A DNA stretch of 64,000 nt from Eumeta japonica (GCA_005406025.1 BGZK01000088.1:1-64000), one strand, 5' to 3'. Counted from the stretch's first letter, positions 49,286 through 61,336 are shown. Numbers and translations are program-made. The notes: generated by a model not told the origin, from the sequence alone.

Positions 49286-49719
49286 GGCAATCCGAGCGAG
49301 AGTCATCTTTAGTGGATTTCCTTCCACGTTTAAGTTCGGCGCACCAAAGGGTAACTGTAGAATACGGTAGAGAATTTTCTTCTAAAGTATATTGTAAGGC
49401 TCGATAAACTGGTTCTGTAGTGAAATTTATCAATTATATACGTTAACAAATCGCATGCAATTAAATTTTTTCTATTCTCAACAACACACTGTGACCGACT
49501 GCAAACAAAAGACAACCATTTTAAAAAAAACGAAAATTTTAAAATTGTTTCTCTTTTTAAAATCAAATCAATATTCCAGCTATACCAGCCAGTATTAACT
49601 ATTTTTGGTTTGAAAGAGCCATGATTTTCACTCTACAGTATTCGCTCTCGCAATCGTACTGCAAACTCTAAAAATGTCGACAAAAGCTGGGTAGCTTTGA
49701 CCCTTATTTTTTAATTATT

Positions 49720-51110
49720 ACAATAAACACTAATCTTACATTGCTCATTACAGACTTTAACCATTAAAAATTGCATGCGGCATCATTATTCCTTATTCCG
49801 GTTAAACAAGACAAATCTTTGCGCACATTAAAATCGTCCACTTCCAGAGGCTTATTCGGAATAACAAGGAAGGATAACGCGACGGACGCGTTCTCGCGGG
49901 CGGTTGCATGAGATAAAAGAAAACGAAAGATGAAACGTGAAAAGGATTCGCTTGATGTTGTTCTTTTGAAGTCCCGGGCACTCCCATTTTCGTGGAAGAA
50001 GGAACTGACCAATTATCTTAATATTATCGTAGTACTCTACGGAAGTGGATACGTTTTGAATAGTTTTTGCTATAAGATTGGAGTAGACATGGTACCAGTA
50101 TTGAGACTGAAACGAAAGAGGAATCTAAGGAAAGTTTTAAAATTACATAGGCATTAAAAGTTATTACTGGACGCGACTAAGTAGTTTTTAAATTTCCGCT
50201 AGTTAAACCGAGTGGAAAACTTATTGTTTTATGTAAGTAATCATATTTATAAGTAAGCATATTTATAAATTAGTACATTAATTAAATTATAGATTTTTGT
50301 TACGTCAGAACATTTTGATCTCATAAAATCCCACAGAATGCCGCAAGTACCGTTAAAATAGGTTCCTTTGTTTAAAACGTAACTTTGACAAAATCTTTAA
50401 CAAATAATAATCAAATTGTTTCTAAAAACCTTTAATAATTTTGTAAGAAAACAATGGTCCTTTGGAGCCCTTAAATGTGAACAATGATGTTTTCTCATTT
50501 TCCGAGCTCATAAATCAAAAAACAACAAAAAGTTGTCATTCAAAACAGCGCGGAAAGTTTTGTAGCTGGCCTGCAAGGACAAACATTTTTTCGTACTATA
50601 AAACACGTAAAAAATACTTCCCAAGATAAATATTAATATTTCATAAAGAAAAAGATTCTTTTTCCTTTAGTAATCCCAGCAGTTTGAATAGCGATTAGGA
50701 TGCTGTCGCTGCTTACGTGGCCTCTTATTAGAAGCGGGCAACCTGCGAAATTGACCGCATTAAAAGATATATTTTTGTTATGCCGGAAACAAAGGAGAAG
50801 AGAGAAAAATTGTATAAAGCTCTTAAGGCAGATAAAGGACAGTGTTTAGTTTTAAGTCTTCTGCTTATCTAACTTATTTTAGGGCAAATGTCTATTTAAA
50901 AAATAACTGGTAGGCCATCCTTATGTTCTTTGCTATTCTAGGATCCTAAAATTTAATGCGTAATATAGAATGCGTGTTCTGTATTAGTATTAGTTTTTTT
51001 CAGAGAGTTGAATAGATTATAATATAATTTCCATGGAGATAATTACAATGATTGTTGTGTTGTTCAAATTTTCTAGAGTAGGATGTAGAGCATAATGGAT
51101 AATATGATAG
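49720..51110. other. AT-rich sequence, no gene recognised
   Basis: Overlapping open frames at 49764-50157 on both strands sit in a slightly GC-richer patch and have no recognisable domain. The rest is featureless. Confidence 0.45.
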
Positions 51111-51114
51111 AATA

Positions 51115-51343
51115 TCAGAATCATGAGCAGAACTGGGACTAAAAACAATAATGATAACTGAATCACAATCGAAATAAGATTGTGATCGAGATTTAGAACC
51201 GGCTTTCAATCGAGGACGTAATTACAATTCAAAGAAAATGGTGGATCAGGAGCGAGATCGGATTAAAACTCCATTGGTAGCGAGATTGCTCGACACGAAA
51301 TTAGAAAAGGATTTGTTCTATCATACACGCGGGCGAAGGTTAG
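51115..51343 (+). mobile_element. Helitron 3' end fragment with inverted array, copy f
   Basis: Reading on the plus strand, a GAACTGGGAC, AATCGAAATAAGATTGTGAT, AGCGAGATCGG array is followed by ACACGCGGGCGAAGGTTAGT. This equals the family 3' end with part of the hairpin deleted and TTAG followed by T in place of CTAG. Its orientation is opposite to the copies at 36.5 and 38.1 kb. Confidence 0.5.
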
Positions 51344-51895
51344 TAAAACACGAATTGTGAAATTTCACAATGACAATAAAATTTCGTCGATAATAAAATT
51401 CGTCGATAATAAAATATTTTCCTTTGGTGTACTGTTACGGCACAGAGAATTACATCACTTATTCGTATATGACTTATTTCTTTTTAACGGCAAAAGAATT
51501 ATTCTAATTAATGTCGAACCGTACAGCTACTAAGTTTTATATTGAAAGCGAGTTCTTTGCCAACTTGGCCATACCGGCAAGTTTTGTGATAACATAAAGT
51601 TTTATGCCTTGTTCGTACATTTATTATAACGTCTTATGCTAAGTAAAGATATATTGCTATTGTACATGCTGTTGATTAAAAGTTGAAGTTTCTTGTCTAT
51701 TGAATGCAGATTGATACGTACATTACCAAGTTTGATATTCTGACAACTAATTTATACATTTTATTTCAAGGCCAAGTTACGTGGTTTCTTCATGTGTAGA
51801 TTAGTAAATGAGAGAAAGTTTTTTCAGAGAATGGTCTAGTTTGGAAGAAGATAATATAGAGAGTAAAAAAAGTTATGTAGTGATGGTTTGGCAAT

Positions 51896-52157
51896 ATGGA
51901 TAAGATGAAAGAAACTAGACCGATAAAGCAAATTTGTAGAACGAACGTGTGTGATGTAAGGGTCGGCAAGAGTTGCCCTAGAAAATTTTATGTAGATCAA
52001 ATGGGCGGCATATTAAAAAGATCAAATTTTAAGCACCCGAATCTGACCTGATTGCATGAAAAAGCTGATGAACGTCAGTGAACCAAGAGAGTTATGCAAA
52101 AATCGTACCGTGGGGAAATTTGTGGTATCTGCCTACCCTTATAGGAAAAAGGCGTGA
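51896..52157 (+). pseudogene. LINE reverse-transcriptase C-terminal fragment
   Basis: The frame reads MDKMKETRPIKQICRTNVCD, VRVGKSCPRKFYVDQMGGIL and KRSNFKHP to a TGA, then in another frame DCMKKLMNVSEPRELCKNRT and VVSAYPYRKKA before a stop. The order WYGH-like, R.IKQI..TNVCD, GK..PRK.Y.DQ.GGILK, CMKRLM.V.EARE.CKDRT, SAYP matches the C-terminal tail of a LINE reverse transcriptase common in Lepidoptera. The polymerase core is absent, as expected of 5' truncation. The fragment at 34132-34221 belongs to the same family. Confidence 0.65.
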
Positions 52158-52599
52158 ATTTATAAAAAGTGTTAAAACTCTTTTATTTATTAAAGTCTAC
52201 ATTTTATTATATGTTCTTCACCCCAATTCTTGTTAAGTTAAAAAAAATCTTGAGGACATTTTGATGTCCTTAACAATTAAATTATGATTTAGCCCTAAAA
52301 TTATGATAGCAAGTGGAAAAAGAAAGTGCTAAATGTTCTTAATTATACCATCAAAATGTAATGTGCTTTTATTTATAAAATTGGGACTGTGATAAAAACG
52401 GGAAGATTTATTAATTAGGTGTAAAGTTTTAGTGTTAAAAATATATAATTATGTACGATATGGAATTATTTTGTCGTAGACGAAGAAGCTTAATTATCGT
52501 TACAGGTTACAATGAACTTATAAAGTGTTATATTTTTTATTAGAGTTAATTTATATTTAACTTTTCAGTTCATTTTATTAAAAAATAATAAAAGCTTGT

Positions 52600-53010
52600 T
52601 TTTAAAAAAGGTTTTTTTTTCTTTAATTTTATTTTTAAATTTTTAATATTTTTGTTTCGAGTTTTTTCTTCTGTCTTGTTTATGTATTCTATTGATATCT
52701 TGCCTATTTGTGCGTTGTTTTAAATATTCCTTTTTCCTTCTCTCTTGTGTATGCATTTTTTCAAAATCTTGCCTATTACTACGTTGTTCTAAAGATTCGT
52801 TTTTCTTTCTATCTTATGTATGTATTATATCGGTATCTTGCCTATTTGTGCGTTGTTCTAACGATTCGTTTTCTCTATGTTTAGCTATTGCTAACCTTAT
52901 TTTTTCTAAACGTTGCCGCTTGTGGACACCGCTTTCATTAGAAATCTTCTCCTGTCGCTTCAATTTCGCCTTCTCTTAACGTCGTTTTCTTTGTGTAGCA
53001 ATTTCTTTTT
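52600..53010 (-). pseudogene. Arg/Glu-rich 23-residue repeat region, Helitron N-terminal type
   Basis: On the minus strand, a frame from 52975 reads EKAKLKRQEKISNESGVHKR and then three tandem units of 69 bp (23 residues). The units are NESLEQRTNRQDTDIIHT, NESLEQRSNRQDFEKMHT and EYLKQRTNRQDINRIHKQ, each followed by DRKK, ERRKK or DRRKN. There is one internal TAA and a frameshift near 52972. Such Arg/Glu-rich units starting NES.EQR are found ahead of the helicase-like domain in insect Helitron proteins as I know them. The plus-strand open frame at 52692-52979 is its shadow. The assignment is moderately certain. Confidence 0.45.
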
Positions 53011-53339
53011 TTTTTGTTATCTTGTTTCCACGAGTATAGGACAAAAACGCTCCATCCCACCAGAGATCCATTGTAGAAGGATAAGGGCTTCAGTACAGTA
53101 CAGCACAAGATTCGCTCTGGTACCCTGAGGCGCAACGTTAGCGATATGAAATGTTTATACACCCTCATACCATTCAGCCCTCGGCACGTGTTCACCTTGG
53201 CATTGGGTTATCCATCTAATCGATCAGACATGAAAAGTACTCGTCAAGACTAATTAAACGAGCCTAAACTCAATGGGATTGCGTGGTTTAATTACGGAGG
53301 TTCGTATGGTCACCTTCCAGCTCCACCATCAGATCAGCT

Positions 53340-53510
53340 CTATGTCATAATAATATTCCATTATTATCCGATTTGTACATGCAAGCAAAATTTAAGCTCA
53401 ATCGGAAACCGGGAAGTGGATCAAATTTAACTTGCAAGATTGGATTACAGACCGACAGACAGATAACGGGCAGGTGAAACTAAATAAAAGCCTGTAATAA
53501 ATAACCAACG
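53340..53510 (+). repeat. Dispersed repeat fragment (CAATCGGAAACCGGGAAGTG)
   Basis: It contains AAGCTCAATCGGAAACCGGG, AAGTGGATCAAATTTAACTT, GCAAGATTGGATTACAGACC, GACAGACAGATAACGGGCAG and GTGAAACTAAATAAAAGCC. I recognise this order as a non-coding repeat of lepidopteran genomes. The class is unknown. Confidence 0.5.
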
Positions 53511-53584
53511 GGCTTCTAAACAGCTGTTTTCATTATTGGTTACGAATTGTAATATACTTTAGACATTGATCAAGGTAATATTTT

Positions 53585-53680
53585 TTTAGGGTTTCATACC
53601 TCAAATGAAAAACGGAGTTCTTGTAGGATCACTTTGTTTTCTGTCTGTCAGGTTGTCCGTTTGTCAAGATCCTTTTTCGA
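53585..53680 (+). repeat. GGGTTC/GTCTGTC dispersed repeat fragment
   Basis: TTTTTTAGGGTTTCATACCTC, AAAAACGGAGTTCTTGTAGG, ATCACTTTGTTTTCTGTCTG and TCAGGTTGTCCGTTTGTCAAG form the canonical layout of a repeat of which decayed copies lie at 32.6 kb (inverse), 41.06 and 41.69 kb. Confidence 0.5.
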
Positions 53681-53684
53681 AAGA

Positions 53685-56600
53685 ATGAATAAAAATATGA
53701 AGTTGAAATAATATAAAACACTAGAGTCCACGATCTCTTGGTAAAACATTTCAAGCTTTTAAGTTAAAGCCATCAAAAGATACGTTTATTTTGTCGCATA
53801 TTTTGAGAGTACCAAACTCATTGAACAAAACCTACGACGAACTTCCCGTTCTTTAACAATCACGACTAACGCTAATAATAGCATTTGGAAAAAAGCAAGG
53901 TTATACAGCACAAGTGTAAGGAAAAATGTTAATCTCGTTAGTTTGTAGTTACATCACATAAAAAAATTGTCATCGCAACCTGACATTTGCGCTCAGAATA
54001 CGAACGTGACGTAGATCGTTGTATTTTGTCAACCCACTATGAAATTTAAATATTTTAAAAATAGTAAATATTTTATGAGATGTTATTTTATTTTATATGG
54101 AACCCTCAAGACGAATATGCTATTCCCTCTTGAGCATTTTTTTTTTATTACAATCTGCCACAGTTCGATTACAATAGAGGCAATTTTGGAAGATGGGGAA
54201 CGGAAGTTACTCAACATAAATATCAGAAGATTTAGAGGATTCAGAAACAATTAAATGAATCAATAGAAATTGACGAAGTGTAATAATTAAAACGATGCGC
54301 GGAAAAAAGGTCAAAGTAATTATTTTAAAAATGATGACCTCTTTCATACTTTTATGCTGACTCTACTTCTGACAATCGTTGATGTACAGTAGCCATGTAA
54401 GCGAATACATATAAGTACGCTATTAACAGAACATCATGGTTATGTAACAAAAAAAAAAAGTTACAATAACATCACACTTGTAGCTCGATTCCAAACTTCC
54501 CATTACAACATATGGTGGCAATAAAGACATTTGTGATTGCAAGAAGGGGCGACTATGTTCAAGGAACGGTTGAAAAACCCGCACGGGCGAAGTCGTGAAC
54601 AAAACAGACCTTGGTAATAACTGATACTAATCACTCGGGTCGTAAATATACATCGGCCTAACAACCGATAACGCAACTACTATATTCGACATGAGGTGAT
54701 AAATTTTTCAAATATTCAACCGATACACTTCGATGCTTGTTCAAAATATGCAGGCAAAAATCACTCACTGAAAAGTGGAATCCATGATTCAAAGGCGAGT
54801 AAAGTTCGTGTGGAACTCGAGCGGTTCGATGTTCCGTATATTTATTTCAACCCGAAACAATTATGCAAATCTCATTTTTTCTTAAAATTTACACAAAAAC
54901 CATAGTACAGGAACTATATCAGTGTTTTATGAAAGACAGTTGAATTATTGTGATATTTAATGGGGCATTACTATCAAATTATCGTTAATTTTTAAAATTA
55001 CAGTATTATAGTACATACTATTAAACAGTTTGAAACACAGAATATCAACAAACCTTCCGTATCGTATGAACTATAAATTAAAAAAAGAAGTGTTCGTTAC
55101 CTCTCAAGATCTGAAGTTCGTTTCATTGAAAATTAGAGACCTCCACAAACCAAAACCATTTGAAGATTGAACCTCAGAAACTACTGTCTTGACGAAATAG
55201 ATGTATAAAATAGATCAATGTTTAGCTATATGTATATAGCATGAACTGTCTATCGGTGACTCATTTTAGGTGTATACTAAAAGTTGTAGAGATTCACGCT
55301 ACGTATAGTCCGATCACTTGTCAGTCCGGCCGGTAGAGTTACTGTGTATGTTCAACTTTGAAGCCCTACCAAGGCTTTTGAAGTTATTGACATCAAGTTG
55401 AATCATTAAGCTTCTAGGCTTTGCTTAAAATACATCTATACGTATTGGAATAAGACGACAATTAAGTAAATCCAAAACACTTGCATGTAATTTGGTATTA
55501 AACGAAATTTGATTAAATGATATGAGTTTGAAAGCTTTAAATTTTCAAAGCTCTCTCAACTTAAACTTTTTCACTTTTCCCTCTAATTGTAATTCACGAG
55601 GTTCTACTGTATATTTTGTTTTGTAATACACATTATGTTTTTGGCTTTTGGAATGGACGAAATTGAATAGAATTTTGTTTTAGTATTCTGTATCAAAACG
55701 AATGGCCTGTGGCTAAGTATCACAGCTCGTCTTTTTGTTGGAAAATATAAAACCTAGACAATTGGAATACTTAAAAGTTAAGCACATCAAAAGCAATAGA
55801 TAGATAAAGCACGCAGTGCTGTAGTTTTTGAAGTTTAAATTTCTTTACAAGTATTATTTGCATGATGAAATGGAAGATAGTTCTTTTTTTCTTTTATCGG
55901 TAAGAGGTATAAAGCTTTTTAAGTGCTATTTCAAAATTCAATCAACGTTGAATTTTTAAAGTTTTTTTTTCATTGAATAAAGCTCTGAATAAACAATGAC
56001 TATCACTTAATCTCCGAAAGTACTAACTAAACATTATACGTAGCAGAAAAAGTCTCGAATGCTATAGAGATGTTGTTAAAATTGCCCCAATCACTTTAAC
56101 GTTTAATTTTAATTTTAATTAATAGAAAATCAAATTATATATTACGAAATAAATTTGTACAGTAGCCACTTGTCGATTGTACTTGGTCATAGAGTGAGGA
56201 ACGAATCATATATACATACATATTTGTGTGTGCGCGTGTGCATGTGTGATAAACACGTAAGTATAGCATGACGGGCGTAAGACCAAGCTGTTCAGTTTAA
56301 AATAAAAAGATTTATTATAAACATATCTTTTATACAAAGTAATGTTAAAAATGGGAAACTTCAACAATATATTCTTTCCGGATGTTAAAACTTCGGAATA
56401 AAGACATCGGTTATATGATCATTGACAACAACTTTAGTTTACAGATGAAAATAAACTAATCTTTTCAAAGTTTAATAATAATTCTAGACATATTTACATA
56501 TTAGTTAGTTTAATGTAAGTTAAATCTTGCTGCTAAATACATGTAGGCGTACATCAAATTCGAAACACTAACCGCAAAAGTTATATTCGATTTTTCATTA

Positions 56601-57790
56601 AAAAACCAATATAAAATTTATATGTTTCTTTTTGCCGTAGTGATTTTTTAATAAAACTCGATTTAAATTTTTACAAAATGAGCCATAGCCGAGCAATAGT
56701 TTAAGATATAGAACAAAATAAATTAAACATAATTTGTAAAATATTAGCTGTTCTGAACAATTTCAACGCTTTTTTAACCGAATTCAATAAAGGAGGAGGT
56801 TTCTCAATTCGACCGTATATGTGTATGTTCTTCATAACTCTATTGTATTGTTTAAGTAATCAAGCGATCATAAATAAATACAAGAACGTGTTAGCGACCA
56901 CAAATAGATAGCAATATCTAAAATTATTACGAATTTTCATTAAAATTTTCCGTTTCCGATTTCAGAGTGTAATTTAATTTTCGACCGCAGAAAATGTTTC
57001 TTAACAGGAAAATTTTTGGTTTCAGGTGGCGTTTTATTTCGTATTAAAGATCAGTCATTAACATAAATTGAGTGGATGTGCTGAATGGAAATTAATCAAA
57101 ATCTGTGATATATTCTTAATTTCTTTCAAAGTATTAATAATCATAATAATATTATGATTATATATTAAAGTTATATATAATAATAATAATAAAGTATTAA
57201 TAATTATGTGCGCACGCGCGTTTACGTATGTAGCTTTATTAACTTTGGTCACCTACCATTTGTACCGTTCGTGAGATTGGTGATTCTTACCATCATCAAA
57301 ACAAAGTATTTCGTTGATTAAACGATGAAATCTCATTTGCATTAATATTCTTGTTCACCGCTGATATATTCATCATAATTAAATTTTATACTTATATTTA
57401 TGTGTTTTTGAGTAGCGATCTCTGATAAGTCATCTAGAACTATTGATGTGGTATGATATAATTTACGTACTTCTATATACAATTATACATAGATGGCCGG
57501 ATGTGGCTTGTTTGAAGTAAATTGCTATAGTAGTATGCGTTTTTTTAAGAATACATTGACACTTAAAACTACCAAGTTATTAAAGAAACTCATACGTATC
57601 AGAGAAAATTTTTCACAATACACGTCTTAAGGAGATACCTCATAGTGGCCGCAACGGCAGCTTTCAAATTCCAGAAATACAGAACTCGGTGTTCATCTTA
57701 TCCCCAGCCGAAATTTGAAATTAAGCAAATTGAATTAATCACTATCTGCTCAATGGCCAAAGGAAATATTATTAGGAAACCCGCATTATG
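53685..57790. other. AT-rich sequence with a Helitron-like scrap
   Basis: CCCGCACGGGCGAAGTCGTG at 54578-54597 resembles a decayed Helitron hairpin end. Open frames at 54039-54254, 54696-54905 (+) and 57058-57252 (-) are short and unassigned. No gene is recognised. Confidence 0.4.
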
Positions 57791-57835
57791 AAAAAAATAT
57801 ATCAGAAACATTTCAAATTCGTGAAGTCCCCTTCC

Positions 57836-57960
57836 TGGGGCGGGGGCAACGTGTTGGGCGCATTATATACTGATGCTCTCAGTTGAGGTTCATGCGCTGC
57901 GCTGCGATATTATCTGTGTTGTACAAGTAACATTTGTGTAGTGAGTAAACTATTTTATAT
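57836..57960 (+). promoter_or_regulatory. Weak promoter-like cluster
   Basis: GGGGCGGGGG (57837-57846), TATATA (57864-57869) and an arthropod-type initiator TCAGTT (57879-57884) occur in order, with a GTGAGT donor-like site at about 57941. The TATA to initiator distance is about 17 bases, shorter than the usual 30, so this may be chance. Confidence 0.15.
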
Positions 57961-58137
57961 ACAAATCACACAACATATACTTTTTATATATTGTACATTC
58001 TTTACATTTACGTGTATTAGCAAAATACGTCTCTCGTAGCCTAATGAATATTGCAAGAAATCGAATTACGTTTGCAATAGAGTCGTCGAGTACAATGGCC
58101 AGAAAACTGTCTAATACATTTTCTGATTTATTACGTA

Positions 58138-58155
58138 TATATATATATATATATT
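58138..58155. repeat. (AT)n microsatellite
   Basis: Short AT dinucleotide run, directly visible. Confidence 0.85.
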
Positions 58156-58748
58156 GAAAAGATGGAGTTGGAACGTGATCAAATATATGTTAACAAGTTA
58201 ATATTCCAAATAATAAAGTTTCCAAAATCGAAATCGTTGACCTTCATTTATACTTAATCGACTTCATGAAATAAAAAAAGGTAACGCATTTGTCAGTTTC
58301 TATTTGGATGTGTAGGTACGTAACTTCGTTCTTCTGTATCGCTTCAGAACCGAAATATGATTTGCATGGTTCCTGAACCAAGGAGTAAAAAATTATTAAA
58401 ATCGGGCACCGTGATCTATGGAGATACTTATTTCATATAATTTGTGATACAATGCGAGCACGACACTAGCTAAGTCCCGTGACAATGTGCCCTATTAGAC
58501 GTCACATCGCTTCTTAAAAACACAATACGTCATTAAAATCCGTTAAGTGGAATATAAGGCACAAGGGAATTAAGAGACAATTCTTTTTTTTAACAATGGA
58601 CGAAATCAACGTGTTTGACCTGCAAATCGAAGCAACTTTATCTTCTGATTCACATCAAGTTTTCAACACTTATTGAGCCTAGTAGTATCATCTTAATAAC
58701 GACCTAGTGTTTACTATCAACATGCACTCTTTTATTATACTATACATA

Positions 58749-59400
58749 CTAGCGGACCCGACAGACGTTCCAGGCGAACGTTTGGCTTGCCTACTATTAG
58801 CGGAGTTCAGCAAACCATTAATCCATAAATTATATACTAAGTGACATTTAATGTTTGGCTTGTTTCAATTTTTTCGCTTTGTCATTGCACGACTTGTTGT
58901 TGTCCAAGGCAAAGTGAAAATCTAATTAAGGATGGCCGTTGAATACTTTATTTCATTATTATCGACAATCAGAGGACAGAATTTATTGTCAAAATAAACG
59001 AGCTACGCGCAACTCCCTTGCGCATGTTTTGACACATACGTCAAACACCATAGAATTAAATGTCGGCGCCAGCTATGGTACATAAATCCATCTGTTACAA
59101 ATACAATAACTGCGAATTGTTCATGAACTTCTCAGATAATTTTGATGGTGAAGTGTTCATTTTAAAAGAAATTGAGAGGTGGTGGGGATTACATTTTGGG
59201 GTCATATGTCCTGATATGTGGAAAAAAAACGCGGAAAAAATAGGTACGAATCTTAAAATCTAATCGTAGTTCCACCAACCGAATCCAATTATGAAACTAA
59301 ATCATCCAGGGACCTGCTCAAAAACATATAAAATTTCATCATAATCCGTTCAGTTATTTAAGAGTTCAGTGACCAAAAAATCTGTGGCAAAATTATTATA
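58749..59400 (-). mobile_element. Helitron-like element, 3' end clear, 5' end uncertain
   Basis: On the minus strand the element ends with a hairpin ACGTT-cgcctgg-AACGT, then CTGTCGGGTCCGCTAG at 58749 followed by T, the canonical Helitron 3' terminus. Near 59320-59360 the plus strand has AAAATTTCATCATAATCCGT, TCAGTTATTTAAGAGTTCAG, a repeat segment I know from insect elements. The 5' TC end was not identified. The 67-codon open frame at 59060-59263 (+) is unassigned. Confidence 0.5.
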
Positions 59401-59691
59401 TACGTATAAATTTTCATATGGTTATCTCTATAACGGCTTTAAGAATTTAGACGAAAAAATATTTTGAAAAAGGTTTGCTTATCAGTTGTATCTTCAATAT
59501 AAATGGCAAAATTCTTGAATTACAGGCGTCAATTCTTAAAAACAAATCACAGATGTACATAATAATAAGGTTGGTGAACATTTCCATTTTTTAAATTTAA
59601 ACATATTTTTTATTTTACAGTTTCTGTGTGGCCAATTCTAAAAATTTCAAGTGTGACCTAGAAATACCTACCGGAGCGCGCATACAATGTA

Positions 59692-59775
59692 GACAAATAC
59701 ATTACATATGTATGCAAATACATTGCATATGAATGCAAATACATTACATATATATGCAAATGCATTGTATATACC
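59692..59775. repeat. 21-bp tandem repeat carrying ATGCAAAT octamers
   Basis: Four diverged units of 21 bp (starting near 59693, 59714, 59735 and 59756) have the form GCAAATACATTACATATGTA plus T. The junctions form ATGCAAAT, the POU-domain octamer, three times at 21-bp spacing, and ACATATGT/GCATATG-type palindromes lie between. Confidence 0.75.
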
Positions 59776-59779
59776 TGAG

Positions 59780-60655
59780 TGTAAAACATAACTACGCATC
59801 CTCAGTCCTCGTTGAATGTTATGTATAATAAATATCTACGTAAAATATTTTGACTATGCTGTATACAATTTTTATTATTGTAAAATTGTAATGTTAGCAC
59901 TTTTCTGAGAGTACCGATAGATTTGCAAATTAGACTACTTTTGTCTTAATATAAAAATAACGAAATTTTAAATTTCAAAACAGTAAGTTTTAAAACGTTA
60001 GTTTTTGTTAGAATCATCTGTCTCGCCCCCGCTAGGAGAATGGTTATTTTTGGATATGTGAAAAAAAATTATGAAAAAAATATATTTAAGAAGTAAATGG
60101 GAAAACTATCACAGCTGATTAAGTTTTACAAGATTGACCAGCAATAATCGACCAATCTATATAATTTACTTGAGAAATAAAATGGAAAATTTTGTGCAAA
60201 TTCATTTGAAAATTATTTAGATATTTATTGGTTATGTTAAACACGTAGTAAATATAAGTTTATGAACCAAATAAATTCATGGAAATGTAAAATCTTATCA
60301 TCAATCATCAAAACCGTTATCGCTTGTTTATATTGTCATCAAGACGTTATTAGTCAATAAACCATCTATTCAATTAATAGGGTTTATAGCACCAAAGAAA
60401 AAAAAAACACAACTGTTTTACATCTTACGATATTACAATTTATAATTAATAAATACCAATAAGTTAAATATGTAGTAAAATAATTATAAAGAATAAAATT
60501 AGTTTATAAAATCGAAATATAATAATATTTAGAGAATGGTACTATTTATAAATACAGAATATGTTTCGATTTAATAATGCATCACTGATTCGATTTTTTT
60601 AGGAATTCTGCTAATTGATTAGTAATAAAAATAAATAATTTCCAGTCAATTTTAT
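59780..60655. other. AT-rich sequence, nothing recognised
   Basis: No open frame of note or repeat is visible in this AT-rich stretch. Confidence 0.5.
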
Positions 60656-60662
60656 TTATTTA

Positions 60663-61336
60663 TTAGCTGACCCGGCGAACTTCGTACCGCCTAAAAGGTT
60701 ATAAATGAAGAGATGGCTTTAAATTAGCTAAAATTCATATATATGATTTTAATTAAGGTAATCAAAAAATACACAAACTTTATTAAGATTAATATTTTTT
60801 TATTTTATTGAAGGACCTCATGATATACAACATTTTTCGTTTTGTTTTGGGCGTAAGAACAATTAAAGCGGATGTTTTGCCAACACGTGAACGTGCCACG
60901 TACCGTGGGAAAAGCATGCATTTTCTAAATTCTGACCACAAATAGCCAAGGATTGTCCTTGTGATTTAATTATAATCATTGCGAATGCAAGGCGAATTGG
61001 AAATTGAATACGTTTAAATTCAAAGAGCATATCGGATGGGATCATCGGAATCCTCGGAATAAGGACTTCTTCACCTTTGAATTTTCCTTGCGTTCCATTG
61101 CATAGTTTTGGTTGGTTTAGATTACGAAGCATGATGACTACCGAGCCAACCTTTAGTTGTAAATTGTGCGGTGGTAAATCAGGCACATCCAAGGAATTTA
61201 AAAAATCAGTCGGATAGTTGGTAGCTTCGTCTTCGTTAGTGACACAGTCAACGGATTTGAATGAATGCAGAGTACCAACTATTACATTCTGAATTGCAAA
61301 ATTTAAGTCATCTATATCTTTATTTTTAGCCGCCAT
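60663..61336 (-). pseudogene. Helitron Pif1-like helicase, C-terminal fragment with 3' terminus
   Basis: The frame (61336-60863) reads DLPPHNLQLKVGSVVIMLRN, LNQPKLCNGT, GKFKGEEVLIPRIPMIPSDM, FEFKRIQFPIRLAFAMIIIK and SQGQSLAICGQNLENACFSHG. This is the C-terminal part of a Helitron superfamily 1B (Pif1-like) helicase including motif VI (FAM-x-I-x-KSQGQS). Between CNGT and GKFKGEE about 20-25 residues of the family are missing. After FSHG a short deletion shifts the frame; the shifted frame reads YVARSRVGKTSALI. The sequence then runs to GGCG-gtacgaagtt-CGCC, GGGTCAGCTAA at 60663 followed by T, a typical Helitron 3' end. It is inactive. Confidence 0.75.

Larger units (their letters stand above)
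47152..49433 (-). pseudogene. Decayed mariner transposase, split by an insertion
   Basis: Mariner transposases cut and paste DNA with a D,D34D active site after N-terminal helix-turn-helix binding. The N-terminal piece (49433-49286) reads NSLPYSTVTLWCAELKRGRK and STKDDSRSD, then is cut by the younger element. On the other side (from 47986) it resumes with FLEDRRVTVRFI, and continues in pieces: VKEVSAFWVPTV, YNHG.NSYTRH, MTWKRPSSPTPEKFKGSRC, FWVSEGVVMIEYR, EILEHPSYLPDFTLSYF and RYAKCIKPKGDYLER ending at the stop 47154-47152. Many frameshifts and stops are present, and the second catalytic Asp region (normally DNAPAH) is unrecognisable. It is inactive. Confidence 0.75.
47088..49715 (-). mobile_element. 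Older, decayed mariner interrupted by a younger mariner
   Basis: The left end reads TACGAAGGGCGCTCGATAAA and then AAGTAAGAGTGGG, a mariner-type terminal repeat. At the right, near 49690-49715, only the inner half survives in reverse (AAAAAATAAGGGTC), so the right end is eroded. Without the inserted 1.3-kb element the length is about 1.3 kb, normal for a mariner. The insertion point is the TA at 47987. Confidence 0.7.

Noticed and set aside
52692..52979. 95-codon plus-strand frame with cysteine- and phenylalanine-rich repeats
   Set aside because: The opposite strand gives the coherent Arg/Glu-rich repeat; the plus frame is a shadow.
57836..57960. Confident promoter call
   Set aside because: The TATA to initiator distance is wrong and no downstream exon is evident; kept only as a weak candidate.
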